Made by a program: the position numbers and the translations under genes
The notes under the pieces: generated by a model
Seen by the model: only the letters and a program-made list of their open reading frames with translations
What the model was told of the DNA's origin: nothing
The model's database searches: none
In this document: positions 35,121-42,388 of the stretch, one piece after another
Position numbering within the stretch: the first letter of the stretch is position 1
Layout of the letters: every line of letters starts with the position of its first letter
From: DATBHZ01 sp036557185
Lineage (GTDB): Bacteria > Actinomycetota > Acidimicrobiia > IMCC26256 > JAENVU01
NCBI GenBank assembly: GCA_036557185.1
Contig: DATBHZ010000006.1
Location: 1-64,000, forward strand
Length of the DNA stretch: 64,000 nucleotides
Direction: 5' to 3'

Positions 35121-35873
35121 TCACAGCGATTCGATGGTCATGCCGTCGCGGTCGGCCTCGATGATCGAGAGATCCGCAACCCGCTTCCAGCTGGTCGGGT
35201 CCTCGGTCGGCTCGGATGCGAGGCGAACCCCTTCGTCGGACACCTTGGTGAACAGCGAGTTGCCGTTGGCCGTGGCGATCACCCTCGTGCCGTCTGTGAG
35301 GAGCATGTTGGCTCGCACGCCCGGCCCGGGCTCGACGAGCGCGTTGACCTTGGCCACGGACTCGGCCGGTGACTCGCCCGCGTCGAGATGCTCCAGGATC
35401 AGCCCGAACAGGACCTCGGAGTCGGTGTCGCCGACCAGCGCCGCGGCGCGCGCCGGCGTGAGCGCGTCGCGCAGAGAGCGCTCTCTGCGCGGGTCGTCGA
35501 CGAACGCCCACCCGTTCATCGAGAAGGACCACAGACCGGAGACGAACGGTGCGTTGTTGCGCGCGTCGACCTCGACAGTGCCGGGCGACGCGAGGCGCGC
35601 TGCCGCAACGCACGCGACGGCCTGCGCTTGCTCGAGGGCCGGCGGGACCTCGTCTTCCCAGATCGGTGTCGTGCTGTGGTGCACAGCCGGTGCCGTTCCG
35701 GTTGCTGTCGGATCCATCTCCGAGTACCAGGCGACGCCCCAACCGTGGGGGTTGTCGTCTCCCGCGAGCTGGAAGCGCGGCCGAGCGGCCTGGCGCGTGA
35801 GCGAGTGCTCGGCGTCGAACAGGAGCGGGCGCAGCGGCGTCGCGGCCCCGACGTATGCGAGATGCCGGCACAC
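35121..35873 (-). CDS. egtC: Gamma-glutamyl-hercynylcysteine S-oxide hydrolase EgtC
   Basis: A class II glutamine amidotransferase-like Ntn hydrolase that removes glutamate from gamma-glutamyl-hercynylcysteine sulfoxide. The nucleophile is Cys2, exposed after Met removal (MCRHLAYVG), with DDNPHGWGVAWY and ARNNAPFVSGLWSFSMNGW as the family's substrate-pocket segments. It starts GTG 35873, one base after the egtB stop. Length 250 residues. Confidence 0.96.
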   Translation of the reverse strand: MCRHLAYVGAATPLRPLLFDAEHSLTRQAARPRFQLAGDDNPHGWGVAWYSEMDPTATGTAPAVHHSTTPIWEDEVPPALEQAQAVACVAAARLASPGTVEVDARNNAPFVSGLWSFSMNGWAFVDDPRRERSLRDALTPARAAALVGDTDSEVLFGLILEHLDAGESPAESVAKVNALVEPGPGVRANMLLTDGTRVIATANGNSLFTKVSDEGVRLASEPTEDPTSWKRVADLSIIEADRDGMTIESL

Positions 35874-35874
35874 G

Positions 35875-37179
35875 TCAGGCGTCCGATGCGCAGCGGAAGC
35901 CGGCGAAGATCTGGCGGCGGATGGGGTAGTCCCAGTTGCGGAACGTCGAGCTGACGGCGCTGCGGTGCGTGGCCCACGATCCGCCGCGCAGCACCTTGTA
36001 GTCGTCGCCGAAGAAGACCTCGGAGTACTCGCGGTAGGGGAACGAGGCGAAGCCCGGGTAGCCGTCGAAGCTCGTGGAGGTCCACTCCCACACGCCGCCG
36101 ATCATGTCGACGCAGCCCCATGGGCTCGCGCCGTGCGGGTGCGCGCCGACCTCGTCGGGGCCGAAGCGCTCCTCGACGTTGAACAGCCCGCCGACCCCTG
36201 CGCCGTCGGGTCCGAGCCCGTCCACCTTCACGCCGTCGCCGTGGTTGGGGTCCCAGCTCGCGGCCTTCTCCCACTCCGCCTCGGTCGGGAGCCGCCGGCC
36301 GCGCCACCTGGCGTACGCGTCGGCTTCGTACCAGCAGACGTGCTGCACCGGCTCGCACGGCGGAAGCTCCTCACGCCTCCCGAAGCGCAGCCTCTGCCAG
36401 CGGCGACCCTTGTCGCGTGACCAGAACAGCGGAGCCGTGAGCTCGGCACGTTGCCGCCAGGCCCAGCCGTCGGCAGACCACCACTCGGGATGCTCGTAGC
36501 CTCCTGCGTCGACGAACGCGAGATAGGCCTCGTTCGTCACGGCGGTCGTGTCGATCCGGAACGCGGGGAGGTCGACAACGTGCGCGGGGCGCTCGTTGTC
36601 GTAGGCCCAGGGATCGGAATCGGTCCCCATGACGAACGGTCCCGCCTCGACGAGCACTTGGTCGGCCTCGCGCAGCGGATCGACGCGCGCCGTCGCTGGT
36701 TCGTCACCCGCGTGCGGATGAGCGAAGTCGCGCATGAGCTGCGTGGTGGCGAGCATCGTCTCGTTGTGCTGGTGCTCGTGCCGGATCACCATGCCGTACA
36801 CGAAGCCGTCGAGCAGCAGCGGATCGGTTCCATCGACACCGCGTTCTGTCAGCACGTCGAGCACCTGCTTGCGCACGCCGGTGACGTAGTCGCGCGCCTC
36901 GCGTGGCCCCAGGATGTCGAGCGTCGGCCGCTCGGCGCGCGGATGGCGGAACGCGTCGTAGACGTCGTCGAAGCGCACGTCGGTCGGGCTCGCGCCCGCG
37001 AGCGTTCGCAGCAACCACAGCTCCTCGTAGTGGCCGATGTGCGCGAGGTCCCACACCAGCGGCGACATGAGCTCGGAGTGCTGCGCAACGAGCACTTCGT
37101 CGGGCATGGGATCGAGCAGCGCGAAGGTGCGGGCGCGCGCGCCTTCGAGCTCGTCGATGATGTGCTGCGTCAGGTCCAC
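35875..37179 (-). CDS. egtB: Hercynine oxygenase EgtB (sulfoxide synthase)
   Basis: A non-heme iron enzyme that uses oxygen to couple gamma-glutamylcysteine to hercynine. A DinB-like N-terminal domain supplies the iron ligands, seen in DLAHIGHYEELWLL and the HxxxHxE motif RHEHQHNETML. A C-type-lectin/FGE-sulfatase-like domain follows (LPTEAEWEKAASWD, GGVWEWTSTSFDGYPGF, VLRGGSWATHRSAV). GTG 37179 overlaps egtA by ten bases and gives 434 residues, close to mycobacterial EgtB; upstream codons are inside egtA. Confidence 0.97.
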   Translation of the reverse strand: MDLTQHIIDELEGARARTFALLDPMPDEVLVAQHSELMSPLVWDLAHIGHYEELWLLRTLAGASPTDVRFDDVYDAFRHPRAERPTLDILGPREARDYVTGVRKQVLDVLTERGVDGTDPLLLDGFVYGMVIRHEHQHNETMLATTQLMRDFAHPHAGDEPATARVDPLREADQVLVEAGPFVMGTDSDPWAYDNERPAHVVDLPAFRIDTTAVTNEAYLAFVDAGGYEHPEWWSADGWAWRQRAELTAPLFWSRDKGRRWQRLRFGRREELPPCEPVQHVCWYEADAYARWRGRRLPTEAEWEKAASWDPNHGDGVKVDGLGPDGAGVGGLFNVEERFGPDEVGAHPHGASPWGCVDMIGGVWEWTSTSFDGYPGFASFPYREYSEVFFGDDYKVLRGGSWATHRSAVSSTFRNWDYPIRRQIFAGFRCASDA

Positions 37180-38453
37180 GAGGTCGCCGGGATGGGTTCG
37201 GGGTCCGGAACGAGCGCGCCGGTGGCGGTCCAGTCTTCGAGCCGGTCGTCGGCCGGGGTCTGCCCGTTGGCCAGGTACCGGTCGCGGTAGTCGCGCGTCG
37301 CGTCCTCGATGGCGCGATCGATCGAGCCTCGGTGCATCGACTCGAGTGCGACGTCGAAGCACGCGAGCGCCGCGTCGCGCAGCGCGCGGTCCCGTACGCC
37401 CTGCAACGCCGCATCGACCCAGCGACCACGCGTCGCGTGCAATGCAGGAGCGATCGCGCGGGATGCATCGTCGTCGACGATGAGGCTCGCGGTGACAGCA
37501 CTGGCGATGCGCCACAACGGATCGGGGAGCGCGTCGAGGATGCGGAGCTCGAGCCAGCCACGCGGTCGCACGGGCGGGAACAGCGTCGTGAGGTGGTATT
37601 CGAGATCAGCGAGCGTCGGAGTGCCGAGCGGATGCCCGCGCTCGATCCACTCCGCGAACGTCAGCGGCTCGCTCGGCACGTCGAATCGAGCCGCAGAGCG
37701 GCGCACGAACATCACCTGAGCGCCGAGCGCGTAGTCGGCCCACGCCGTGCGCGGATCGGATCCGGGATGTACGGCGACCGGCTCGGTTCGGCTCGGATCG
37801 AGCGCGAGCCACACGGCGAGGCGTGTCGAGCGCCAGCCGCTCGGCTGGGACCCGCACAACGGGGAGTGGGCGAACGCCGCGGCGATCACGGGCCCGAGAT
37901 CGTGTGCGAGCTGCCAGCGGGACGCACGCTGCTCTCCCCGCCCGAGGCCCACGTTGATCTGGAGCGACGCGGTCGCGCACATCATCGATGCGCCGGCGTT
38001 TCCCTGGCGTGAGAAGTAGTCGGCCATCGCGTGATAGCGCGGATCGTCGAGGACGACCTCGCGGGGGCGCGCAGGGTCCAGCCCGATCGCGATGGCCCGA
38101 AGGCCGGCGCGCGCCAGGCGAGCGAGGAGCTCAGCCGCGTCTTCGGCGGCGAGCGCGATGGCCGCGTCGACGGTGTCGCGCGGCAGCGCGCTCAGCTCGA
38201 CCTGGCCTCCCGGCTCGAACGTGATCCGGCTGCCGTTCGGGAGCGCGCCGTCGTCGACCGCAGCCGACCGCACGGCGTCGAACTGCACGGGCGCCGCCGG
38301 GTCGGTCGCGCGCACGACGTGCCATTCGAGCTCGAGACCCACCGCGTCGGGGCTCACCTCGTCGGAGGTCACGTCGACGGGAGCATCGAAGCCCGCGGAC
38401 GCGATACGACGGCGCGCGTCGTCGAGCGTGAGTTGTTCGGGATGCGCGGGCAC
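37170..38453 (-). CDS. egtA: Glutamate-cysteine ligase EgtA
   Basis: An ATP-dependent ligase making gamma-glutamylcysteine for EgtB. The 427-residue protein follows the GCS2-like family: GLELEWHVV near residue 39, FEPGGQVELSALP, ASMMCATASLQINVGLG, and RPRGWLELRILDALPD. It starts at GTG 38453, only three bases after the stop of a 24-codon leader ORF, with no Shine-Dalgarno of its own. Its translation is probably coupled to the leader. Confidence 0.95.
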   Translation of the reverse strand: MPAHPEQLTLDDARRRIASAGFDAPVDVTSDEVSPDAVGLELEWHVVRATDPAAPVQFDAVRSAAVDDGALPNGSRITFEPGGQVELSALPRDTVDAAIALAAEDAAELLARLARAGLRAIAIGLDPARPREVVLDDPRYHAMADYFSRQGNAGASMMCATASLQINVGLGRGEQRASRWQLAHDLGPVIAAAFAHSPLCGSQPSGWRSTRLAVWLALDPSRTEPVAVHPGSDPRTAWADYALGAQVMFVRRSAARFDVPSEPLTFAEWIERGHPLGTPTLADLEYHLTTLFPPVRPRGWLELRILDALPDPLWRIASAVTASLIVDDDASRAIAPALHATRGRWVDAALQGVRDRALRDAALACFDVALESMHRGSIDRAIEDATRDYRDRYLANGQTPADDRLEDWTATGALVPDPEPIPATSWT

Positions 38454-38456
38454 GGC

Positions 38457-38531
38457 TTAGCGGTGTCCGAAGTGCGCAGTCACCCACGCCATGTTCCGTA
38501 CCGGTGCGGTCCAGACGCTTGCTCGTCTCAT
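38457..38531 (-). CDS. 24-residue leader peptide upstream of egtA
   Basis: A very short ORF reading MRRASVWTAPVRNM and ending AWVTAHFGHR, then TAA. It has the clearest Shine-Dalgarno I noticed in the window (AAGGAGG, four bases before the ATG), and egtA starts three bases after its stop. The peptide contains two His, two Trp and five Arg but no Cys. Such an arrangement can couple egtA translation to leader translation or sense an amino acid, His being the ergothioneine precursor. I know of no described leader with this sequence. The function is inference. Confidence 0.65.
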   Translation of the reverse strand: MRRASVWTAPVRNMAWVTAHFGHR

Positions 38532-38589
38532 ACTGCCTCCTTGCCTCTCGGTCTCGGTGACCAAGGTTGGGGCGTTGGTGACGCGCGAC

Positions 38590-39213
38590 CTACCAGCCGC
38601 GCTCGACCCATTCGTCGAGGTGCGGACGCTCGTTGCCCACGGTGGTGTCGAGGCCGTGACCGGGGAGCACGAGCATCTCCGGCGGCAGGGTGAACAGCCG
38701 GCGGTCGATCGACTCGATGATCTGCTCGAAGCTGGCGTTCTCGAAGCTCGTGTTGCCGGCGCCGCCCGGGAACAGCGTGTCGCCGCTGAACAGGACCGGG
38801 TGACCGACCAGCTCGAAGCACGTGGAGCCGGGGGTGTGACCGGGCGTATGGATCGTGCGGAGCCGGAGATCACCGACGGCGTACTCCTCGTCGTCGGGGA
38901 TGGTGAAGTCGTACGCCGGGAGCATTGCGGCGTCCTCGGCCGCAATGCCGACCTCGACGCCCGCGTCGCGCAGCGCGGTGACAGCCTGGATGTGGTCGGC
39001 GTGGCCGTGGGTCGTGAGCACCCGGCGCACACCCACGGCCTTGCTCACGTCGAGCAGCAGCCGATGCTCGTTCGCGGCGTCGATGATGACCGCGTCTCCC
39101 GTGGCCTTGCAGCGCAGGACGAAGACGTTGTTCTCGAAGGGACCGACCACGATCTTGTCGATGCGGGCGTCGGCCGTCTCGTAGTGCGCCGGGGGAGGCG
39201 CCGTCGAGGGCAC
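38590..39213 (-). CDS. Metallo-beta-lactamase-fold hydrolase (glyoxalase II-like)
   Basis: A 207-residue enzyme of the MBL superfamily with all metal motifs: THGHADH (HxHxDH), the later HTPGHTPGS histidine, the SGDTLFPGGAGNTSF aspartate and LVLPGHGLDTT. Size and motifs fit glyoxalase II-like thioesterases or persulfide dioxygenase relatives. It lies 58 bases upstream of the egt leader on the same strand, so a role in thiol metabolism is possible but unproven. GTG 39213 follows a TAGCCT box by six bases. Confidence 0.88.
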   Translation of the reverse strand: MPSTAPPPAHYETADARIDKIVVGPFENNVFVLRCKATGDAVIIDAANEHRLLLDVSKAVGVRRVLTTHGHADHIQAVTALRDAGVEVGIAAEDAAMLPAYDFTIPDDEEYAVGDLRLRTIHTPGHTPGSTCFELVGHPVLFSGDTLFPGGAGNTSFENASFEQIIESIDRRLFTLPPEMLVLPGHGLDTTVGNERPHLDEWVERGW

Positions 39214-39219
39214 GACCCA

Positions 39220-39225
39220 AGGCTA
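39220..39225 (-). promoter_or_regulatory. -10 element of the MBL-egt region
   Basis: TAGCCT on the minus strand, six bases before GTG 39213. It may be the distal promoter of the egt genes. Confidence 0.45.
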
Positions 39226-39333
39226 CCCACCCCCTGTGACAAATATTTCCCTGGGCCTCGGCAGGAGTGAACGCGCTCGCTGCACCTGGCGTGCACTTGT
39301 CGAGTGGCGGTCGGCGGAGCGTGAGCGAAGCCG

Positions 39334-39395
39334 ACTCGCAGGAGCAGCGAGCGCCCGCGAGCCGGGTATCCCGGCGAGCAGCGAGCGCGACCAGA
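39334..39395 (+). repeat. 62-bp structured intergenic repeat, left copy
   Basis: A 26-bp block (39334-39359), an 18-bp hairpin core with GCCGGG-TAT-CCCGGC, and an 18-bp block GCAGCGAGCGCGACCAGA (39378-39395). Both outer blocks recur perfectly, reverse-complemented, at 41801-41862, while the core differs in sequence but keeps a stem. Extra GCAGCGAGCGC copies occur at 39344, 39378 and 39398. The rest of 39214-39469 has an AT-rich patch (CAAATATTTCCC near 39239) and no gene. Confidence 0.85.
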
Positions 39396-39455
39396 GGGCA
39401 GCGAGCGCGAGCGGGTGCGTGACCAGCGAAAATGGAACCTGACCGCGTGGTCAAG

Positions 39456-39461
39456 TACGGT
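39456..39461 (+). promoter_or_regulatory. -10 element of the acyl-CoA dehydrogenase pair
   Basis: TACGGT eight bases before GTG 39470, the leaderless arrangement. Confidence 0.4.
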
Positions 39462-39469
39462 CGTTAGCC

Positions 39470-40657
39470 GTGGATTTCCGGGATTCGCCTCACGAAGCGG
39501 CCTTCCGCGACGAGGTGCGGTCCTGGCTCTCCGACCATCTCGTCGGTGAGTTCGCGGCGTTGGGCGGCCGCGGCGGCCCTGCCGACGAGTCCGGCTGGGA
39601 CGTGCGGCTCGAGTGGGAGCGACTCCTCGGGCGGGACCGATGGGTCGGCATGTCGTGGCCTGCGGAGTACGGCGGCCGCGAGGCGAGCTTCGCGGAGCAG
39701 GTGATCTTCAACGAGGAGTACGCGAAGGCCGACGCACCCGCACGCATCTCGTTCTTCGGTGAAGGTTTGTTCTCCCCGACCCTGCTCGCGTACGGCACCG
39801 AGGAGCAGAAACATCGGTTCCTCCCGAAGATCCAGGCCGTCGAGGAGCTGTGGTGCCAGGGCTACTCGGAGCCGAACGCCGGGTCGGACCTGTCGAACGT
39901 CGCGACGCGAGCCGAGCTCGACGGTGATGAGTGGGTGGTGAACGGACAGAAGGTCTGGACCACGCTCGCGCACCGCGCGCAGTGGTGCTTCGCCGTCGTG
40001 CGGACGGACCCCAGCTCGACCGGCCACAAGGGCCTGAGCTATCTGCTCATCCCGATGGACCAGCCCGGCGTCGAGGTGCGTCCACTGGAGCAGATGACGG
40101 GCACAGCGGAGTTCAACGAGGTCTTCTTCTCCGACGCACGGACCGCGAAGGACCTCGTCGTCGGTGAGGTGAACGACGGCTGGAAGGTCGCGATGGCCAC
40201 GCTCGGCTTCGAGCGCGGGACCGCCTTCTTGTCGCAGCAGCTCGCGTTCCAGCACGAGCTCGACGAGATCGTGGCGGTCGCACAGAAGAACGGTGCAGCG
40301 CGCGATGCGACGATCCGCCAGGAGCTCGCAGACTCCTACATCGGCGTCCAGATCATGAAGTACAACGGGCTCCGCATGCTCACCGATCTGGTGAAGAAGG
40401 GCGTGCTCGGACCGTCGAGCAGCATCGGCAAGCTCTACTGGAGCAACTGGCACCGCACGCTCGGGGAGCGGGCCATGCACGTGCTCGGCGCCCATGCGGG
40501 ATTGGTGGCCGGCGAGCCGGGCGGCAAGTATTCGCTCGACGAGCTCCACCGTGAGTTCATGTTCAGCCGGTCGGAGACGATCTACGCCGGCGCCAGCGAG
40601 ATCCAACGCAACATCATCGGCGAGCGGGTGCTCGGCCTCCCGCGCGAACCCAGGTAA
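39470..40657 (+). CDS. Acyl-CoA dehydrogenase, catalytic (alpha-type) subunit
   Basis: A FAD enzyme of 395 residues that makes the alpha-beta double bond of an acyl-CoA. FAD/substrate motifs are GYSEPNAGSDLSN and WTTLAHRAQWCFAVVRTD. The usual C-terminal glutamate of EGT is absent (ETIYAGASEIQRN), but Glu248 in LGFERGT matches the catalytic base position of isovaleryl-CoA and FadE26-type enzymes. Paired immediately with a second dehydrogenase, it resembles the heterotetrameric FadE pairs that act on steroid side chains. The start is GTG 39470. Confidence 0.9.
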   Translation: MDFRDSPHEAAFRDEVRSWLSDHLVGEFAALGGRGGPADESGWDVRLEWERLLGRDRWVGMSWPAEYGGREASFAEQVIFNEEYAKADAPARISFFGEGLFSPTLLAYGTEEQKHRFLPKIQAVEELWCQGYSEPNAGSDLSNVATRAELDGDEWVVNGQKVWTTLAHRAQWCFAVVRTDPSSTGHKGLSYLLIPMDQPGVEVRPLEQMTGTAEFNEVFFSDARTAKDLVVGEVNDGWKVAMATLGFERGTAFLSQQLAFQHELDEIVAVAQKNGAARDATIRQELADSYIGVQIMKYNGLRMLTDLVKKGVLGPSSSIGKLYWSNWHRTLGERAMHVLGAHAGLVAGEPGGKYSLDELHREFMFSRSETIYAGASEIQRNIIGERVLGLPREPR

Positions 40658-40668
40658 GGAAGCAGACG

Positions 40669-41799
40669 ATGAACTTCGCCTTTTCGGAGGAGCAGGACCA
40701 GCTGCGGGACGCGGTGCGCAAGTTCTTGGAGGCGAAGAGCCCCGAGAGCGAGGTTCGCCGTCTGATGGAGACGACCGAGGGCTACGACCCCGCGGTCTGG
40801 AAGCAGATGGCGCAGGAGCTCGGCCTGCAGAGCCTCCACATCCCCGAGGAATTCGGAGGGCAGGGCTTCACCTTCGTGGAGCTCGGCATCGTGCTCGAGG
40901 AGCAGGGACGCGCGCTGCTCTGCGCGCCTTACTTCTCGACGGTCGTGCTCGCTGCGAACGCGATCCTCAACGCCGGATCGGCCGACGAGAAGCAGGCGCT
41001 GCTGCCGGGTATCGCGAGCGGCGACACGATCGCGACGCTCGCGTTCACCGAGCCGAACGGCAAGTGGGACGCGTCGGGCATCACGATGGAGGCCACCGCC
41101 AAGGGCGACGGCGCGGTGCTCGACGGCGAGAAGATGTTCGTGCTGGACGGCCACACTGCGGACCTCATCGTGGTTGCCGCGCGTGAGTCCGGCACGAGCG
41201 GGGAGGACGGGATCTCGTTCTTCACCGTGACGGGTGATGCGAACGGGCTCACGCGAACTGCGCTCGCGACGATGGACCAGACGCGCAAGCAGGCAAGGCT
41301 CGAGCTGTCTGGTGTCCAGGCGAAGCGACTCGGTGCTCCCGGCAAGGGATGGGCCGCGCTCTCGAAGACGCTCGACCAGGCCGCGGTCGGGCTGTCGAAC
41401 GAGATGGTCGGCGGCGCTCAGTTCGTGCTCGAGTCGTCCGTGCAGTACGCGAAGGACCGCGTGCAGTTCGGCCGGCCGATCGGCTCGTTCCAGGCGATCA
41501 AGCACAAGTGCGCCGACATGCTGCTCGAGGTGGAGTCCGCGAAGTCGGCGGCCTACTACTCGTCGTGGGCCGCAGCCGAGGACAACGACGAGCTTCCCGT
41601 GGTCGCGTCGCTCGCGAAGGCGTACTGCTCGGACGCGTACTTCCACGCGGCGGCGGAGAACATCCAGATCCACGGCGGGATCGGGTTCACGTGGGAGCAC
41701 AACGCGCACCTGTACTTCAAGCGCGCGAAGTCGTCGGAGATCCTCCTCGGCGACGCCACCTACCACCGCGAGCTGCTCGCTCAGCGAATCGGCATCTGA
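40669..41799 (+). CDS. Acyl-CoA dehydrogenase, partner (beta-type) subunit
   Basis: A 376-residue paralogue 11 bases downstream of the alpha-type gene (start ATG 40669 after AAGGAAG). It keeps the fold (FGRPIGSFQAIKHKCADM, QIHGGIGFTWEHNAHLYFKRAK). The glutamate positions of both known active-site types are changed: helix G reads LDQAAVGLSNEMVG and the C-terminal site LLGDATYHRE. Like FadE27/29-type subunits it probably contributes structure and FAD contacts rather than the base. The substrate may be a branched or cyclic acyl-CoA; no steroid genes lie nearby. Confidence 0.88.
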   Translation: MNFAFSEEQDQLRDAVRKFLEAKSPESEVRRLMETTEGYDPAVWKQMAQELGLQSLHIPEEFGGQGFTFVELGIVLEEQGRALLCAPYFSTVVLAANAILNAGSADEKQALLPGIASGDTIATLAFTEPNGKWDASGITMEATAKGDGAVLDGEKMFVLDGHTADLIVVAARESGTSGEDGISFFTVTGDANGLTRTALATMDQTRKQARLELSGVQAKRLGAPGKGWAALSKTLDQAAVGLSNEMVGGAQFVLESSVQYAKDRVQFGRPIGSFQAIKHKCADMLLEVESAKSAAYYSSWAAAEDNDELPVVASLAKAYCSDAYFHAAAENIQIHGGIGFTWEHNAHLYFKRAKSSEILLGDATYHRELLAQRIGI

Positions 41800-41800
41800 T

Positions 41801-41862
41801 TCTGGTCGCGCTCGCTGCGGCGCAGGGTACCTGCGCCGCGGGCGCTCGCTGCTCCTGCGAGT
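41801..41862 (-). repeat. 62-bp structured intergenic repeat, right (inverted) copy
   Basis: It starts directly after the second dehydrogenase stop. Outer blocks 41801-41818 (18 bp) and 41837-41862 (26 bp) are perfect reverse complements of the left copy at 39334-39395. The core 41819-41836 folds as GCGCAGG-GTA-CCTGCGC, a different sequence with the same hairpin shape. It could also end transcription of the dehydrogenase operon. Confidence 0.85.
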
Positions 41863-41910
41863 GAACTCGCTCCCTCCGGTCGCTCCGTCCACCGCACCTT
41901 TGTTGGCGCG

Positions 41911-41916
41911 TAGTTT
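41911..41916 (+). promoter_or_regulatory. -10 element of the 152-aa membrane protein gene
   Basis: TAGTTT six bases before ATG 41923. Confidence 0.4.
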
Positions 41917-41922
41917 CATCGC

Positions 41923-42381
41923 ATGACGATCGTTGTCGGCGTCGTCGTCGTGGCGGTGGTGCTCGCGATCGCAGGCGCGCTGGTGGTGCGCGAGGCGGCC
42001 CGGATGCGCGAGCGACCCCCGGCTGCGATCTTCGACCCGGACGACGCGTACGACTGGGTGTACGAGCACCTGCCGGATCTCCCGGCGAGCACGTTGAGCA
42101 CCGCCGACGTGCACCGCATCCTCGACGCGCAGATGGACTTCATCCGCGAGCACGGGGTCTCCGAGAACGGCGAGCGAGGCCGGGTGCGCGGTGTCGTGCT
42201 GTTCGACACGTCGGAGGCGATCGACGCGATCGTGGCGCGCTGCGCGGAAGACGGCGAGACGTACCTCCCCGAGCAGGTCGCTGCGGTCCTCGACTGCCAG
42301 ATCGACTACTTGCGGTTCATCGGGGCGATCGACCCGGCGCCTGCGCCGGACGACGACGCTCCGCCGTCCGCGCCGGAGTAA
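41923..42381 (+). CDS. Hypothetical membrane-anchored protein (152 aa)
   Basis: An N-terminal hydrophobic helix (IVVGVVVVAVVLAIAGALVV) is followed by a soluble acidic helical domain (FDPDDAYDWVYEHLPDLP, DVHRILDAQMDFIREHGV, YLPEQVAAVLDCQIDYLRFIGAI) and a disordered Pro/Asp tail. The two similar helical segments around 65-80 and 118-135 hint at an internal duplication. I recognise no named family. Its stop is seven bases from the convergent GT-C gene. Confidence 0.75.
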   Translation: MTIVVGVVVVAVVLAIAGALVVREAARMRERPPAAIFDPDDAYDWVYEHLPDLPASTLSTADVHRILDAQMDFIREHGVSENGERGRVRGVVLFDTSEAIDAIVARCAEDGETYLPEQVAAVLDCQIDYLRFIGAIDPAPAPDDDAPPSAPE

Positions 42382-42388
42382 CGCTCGC

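Noticed and set aside
39334..41862. Insertion sequence or composite transposon bounded by inverted repeats
   Set aside because: The enclosed genes are two acyl-CoA dehydrogenases with a normal promoter; there is no transposase and I saw no target-site duplication.
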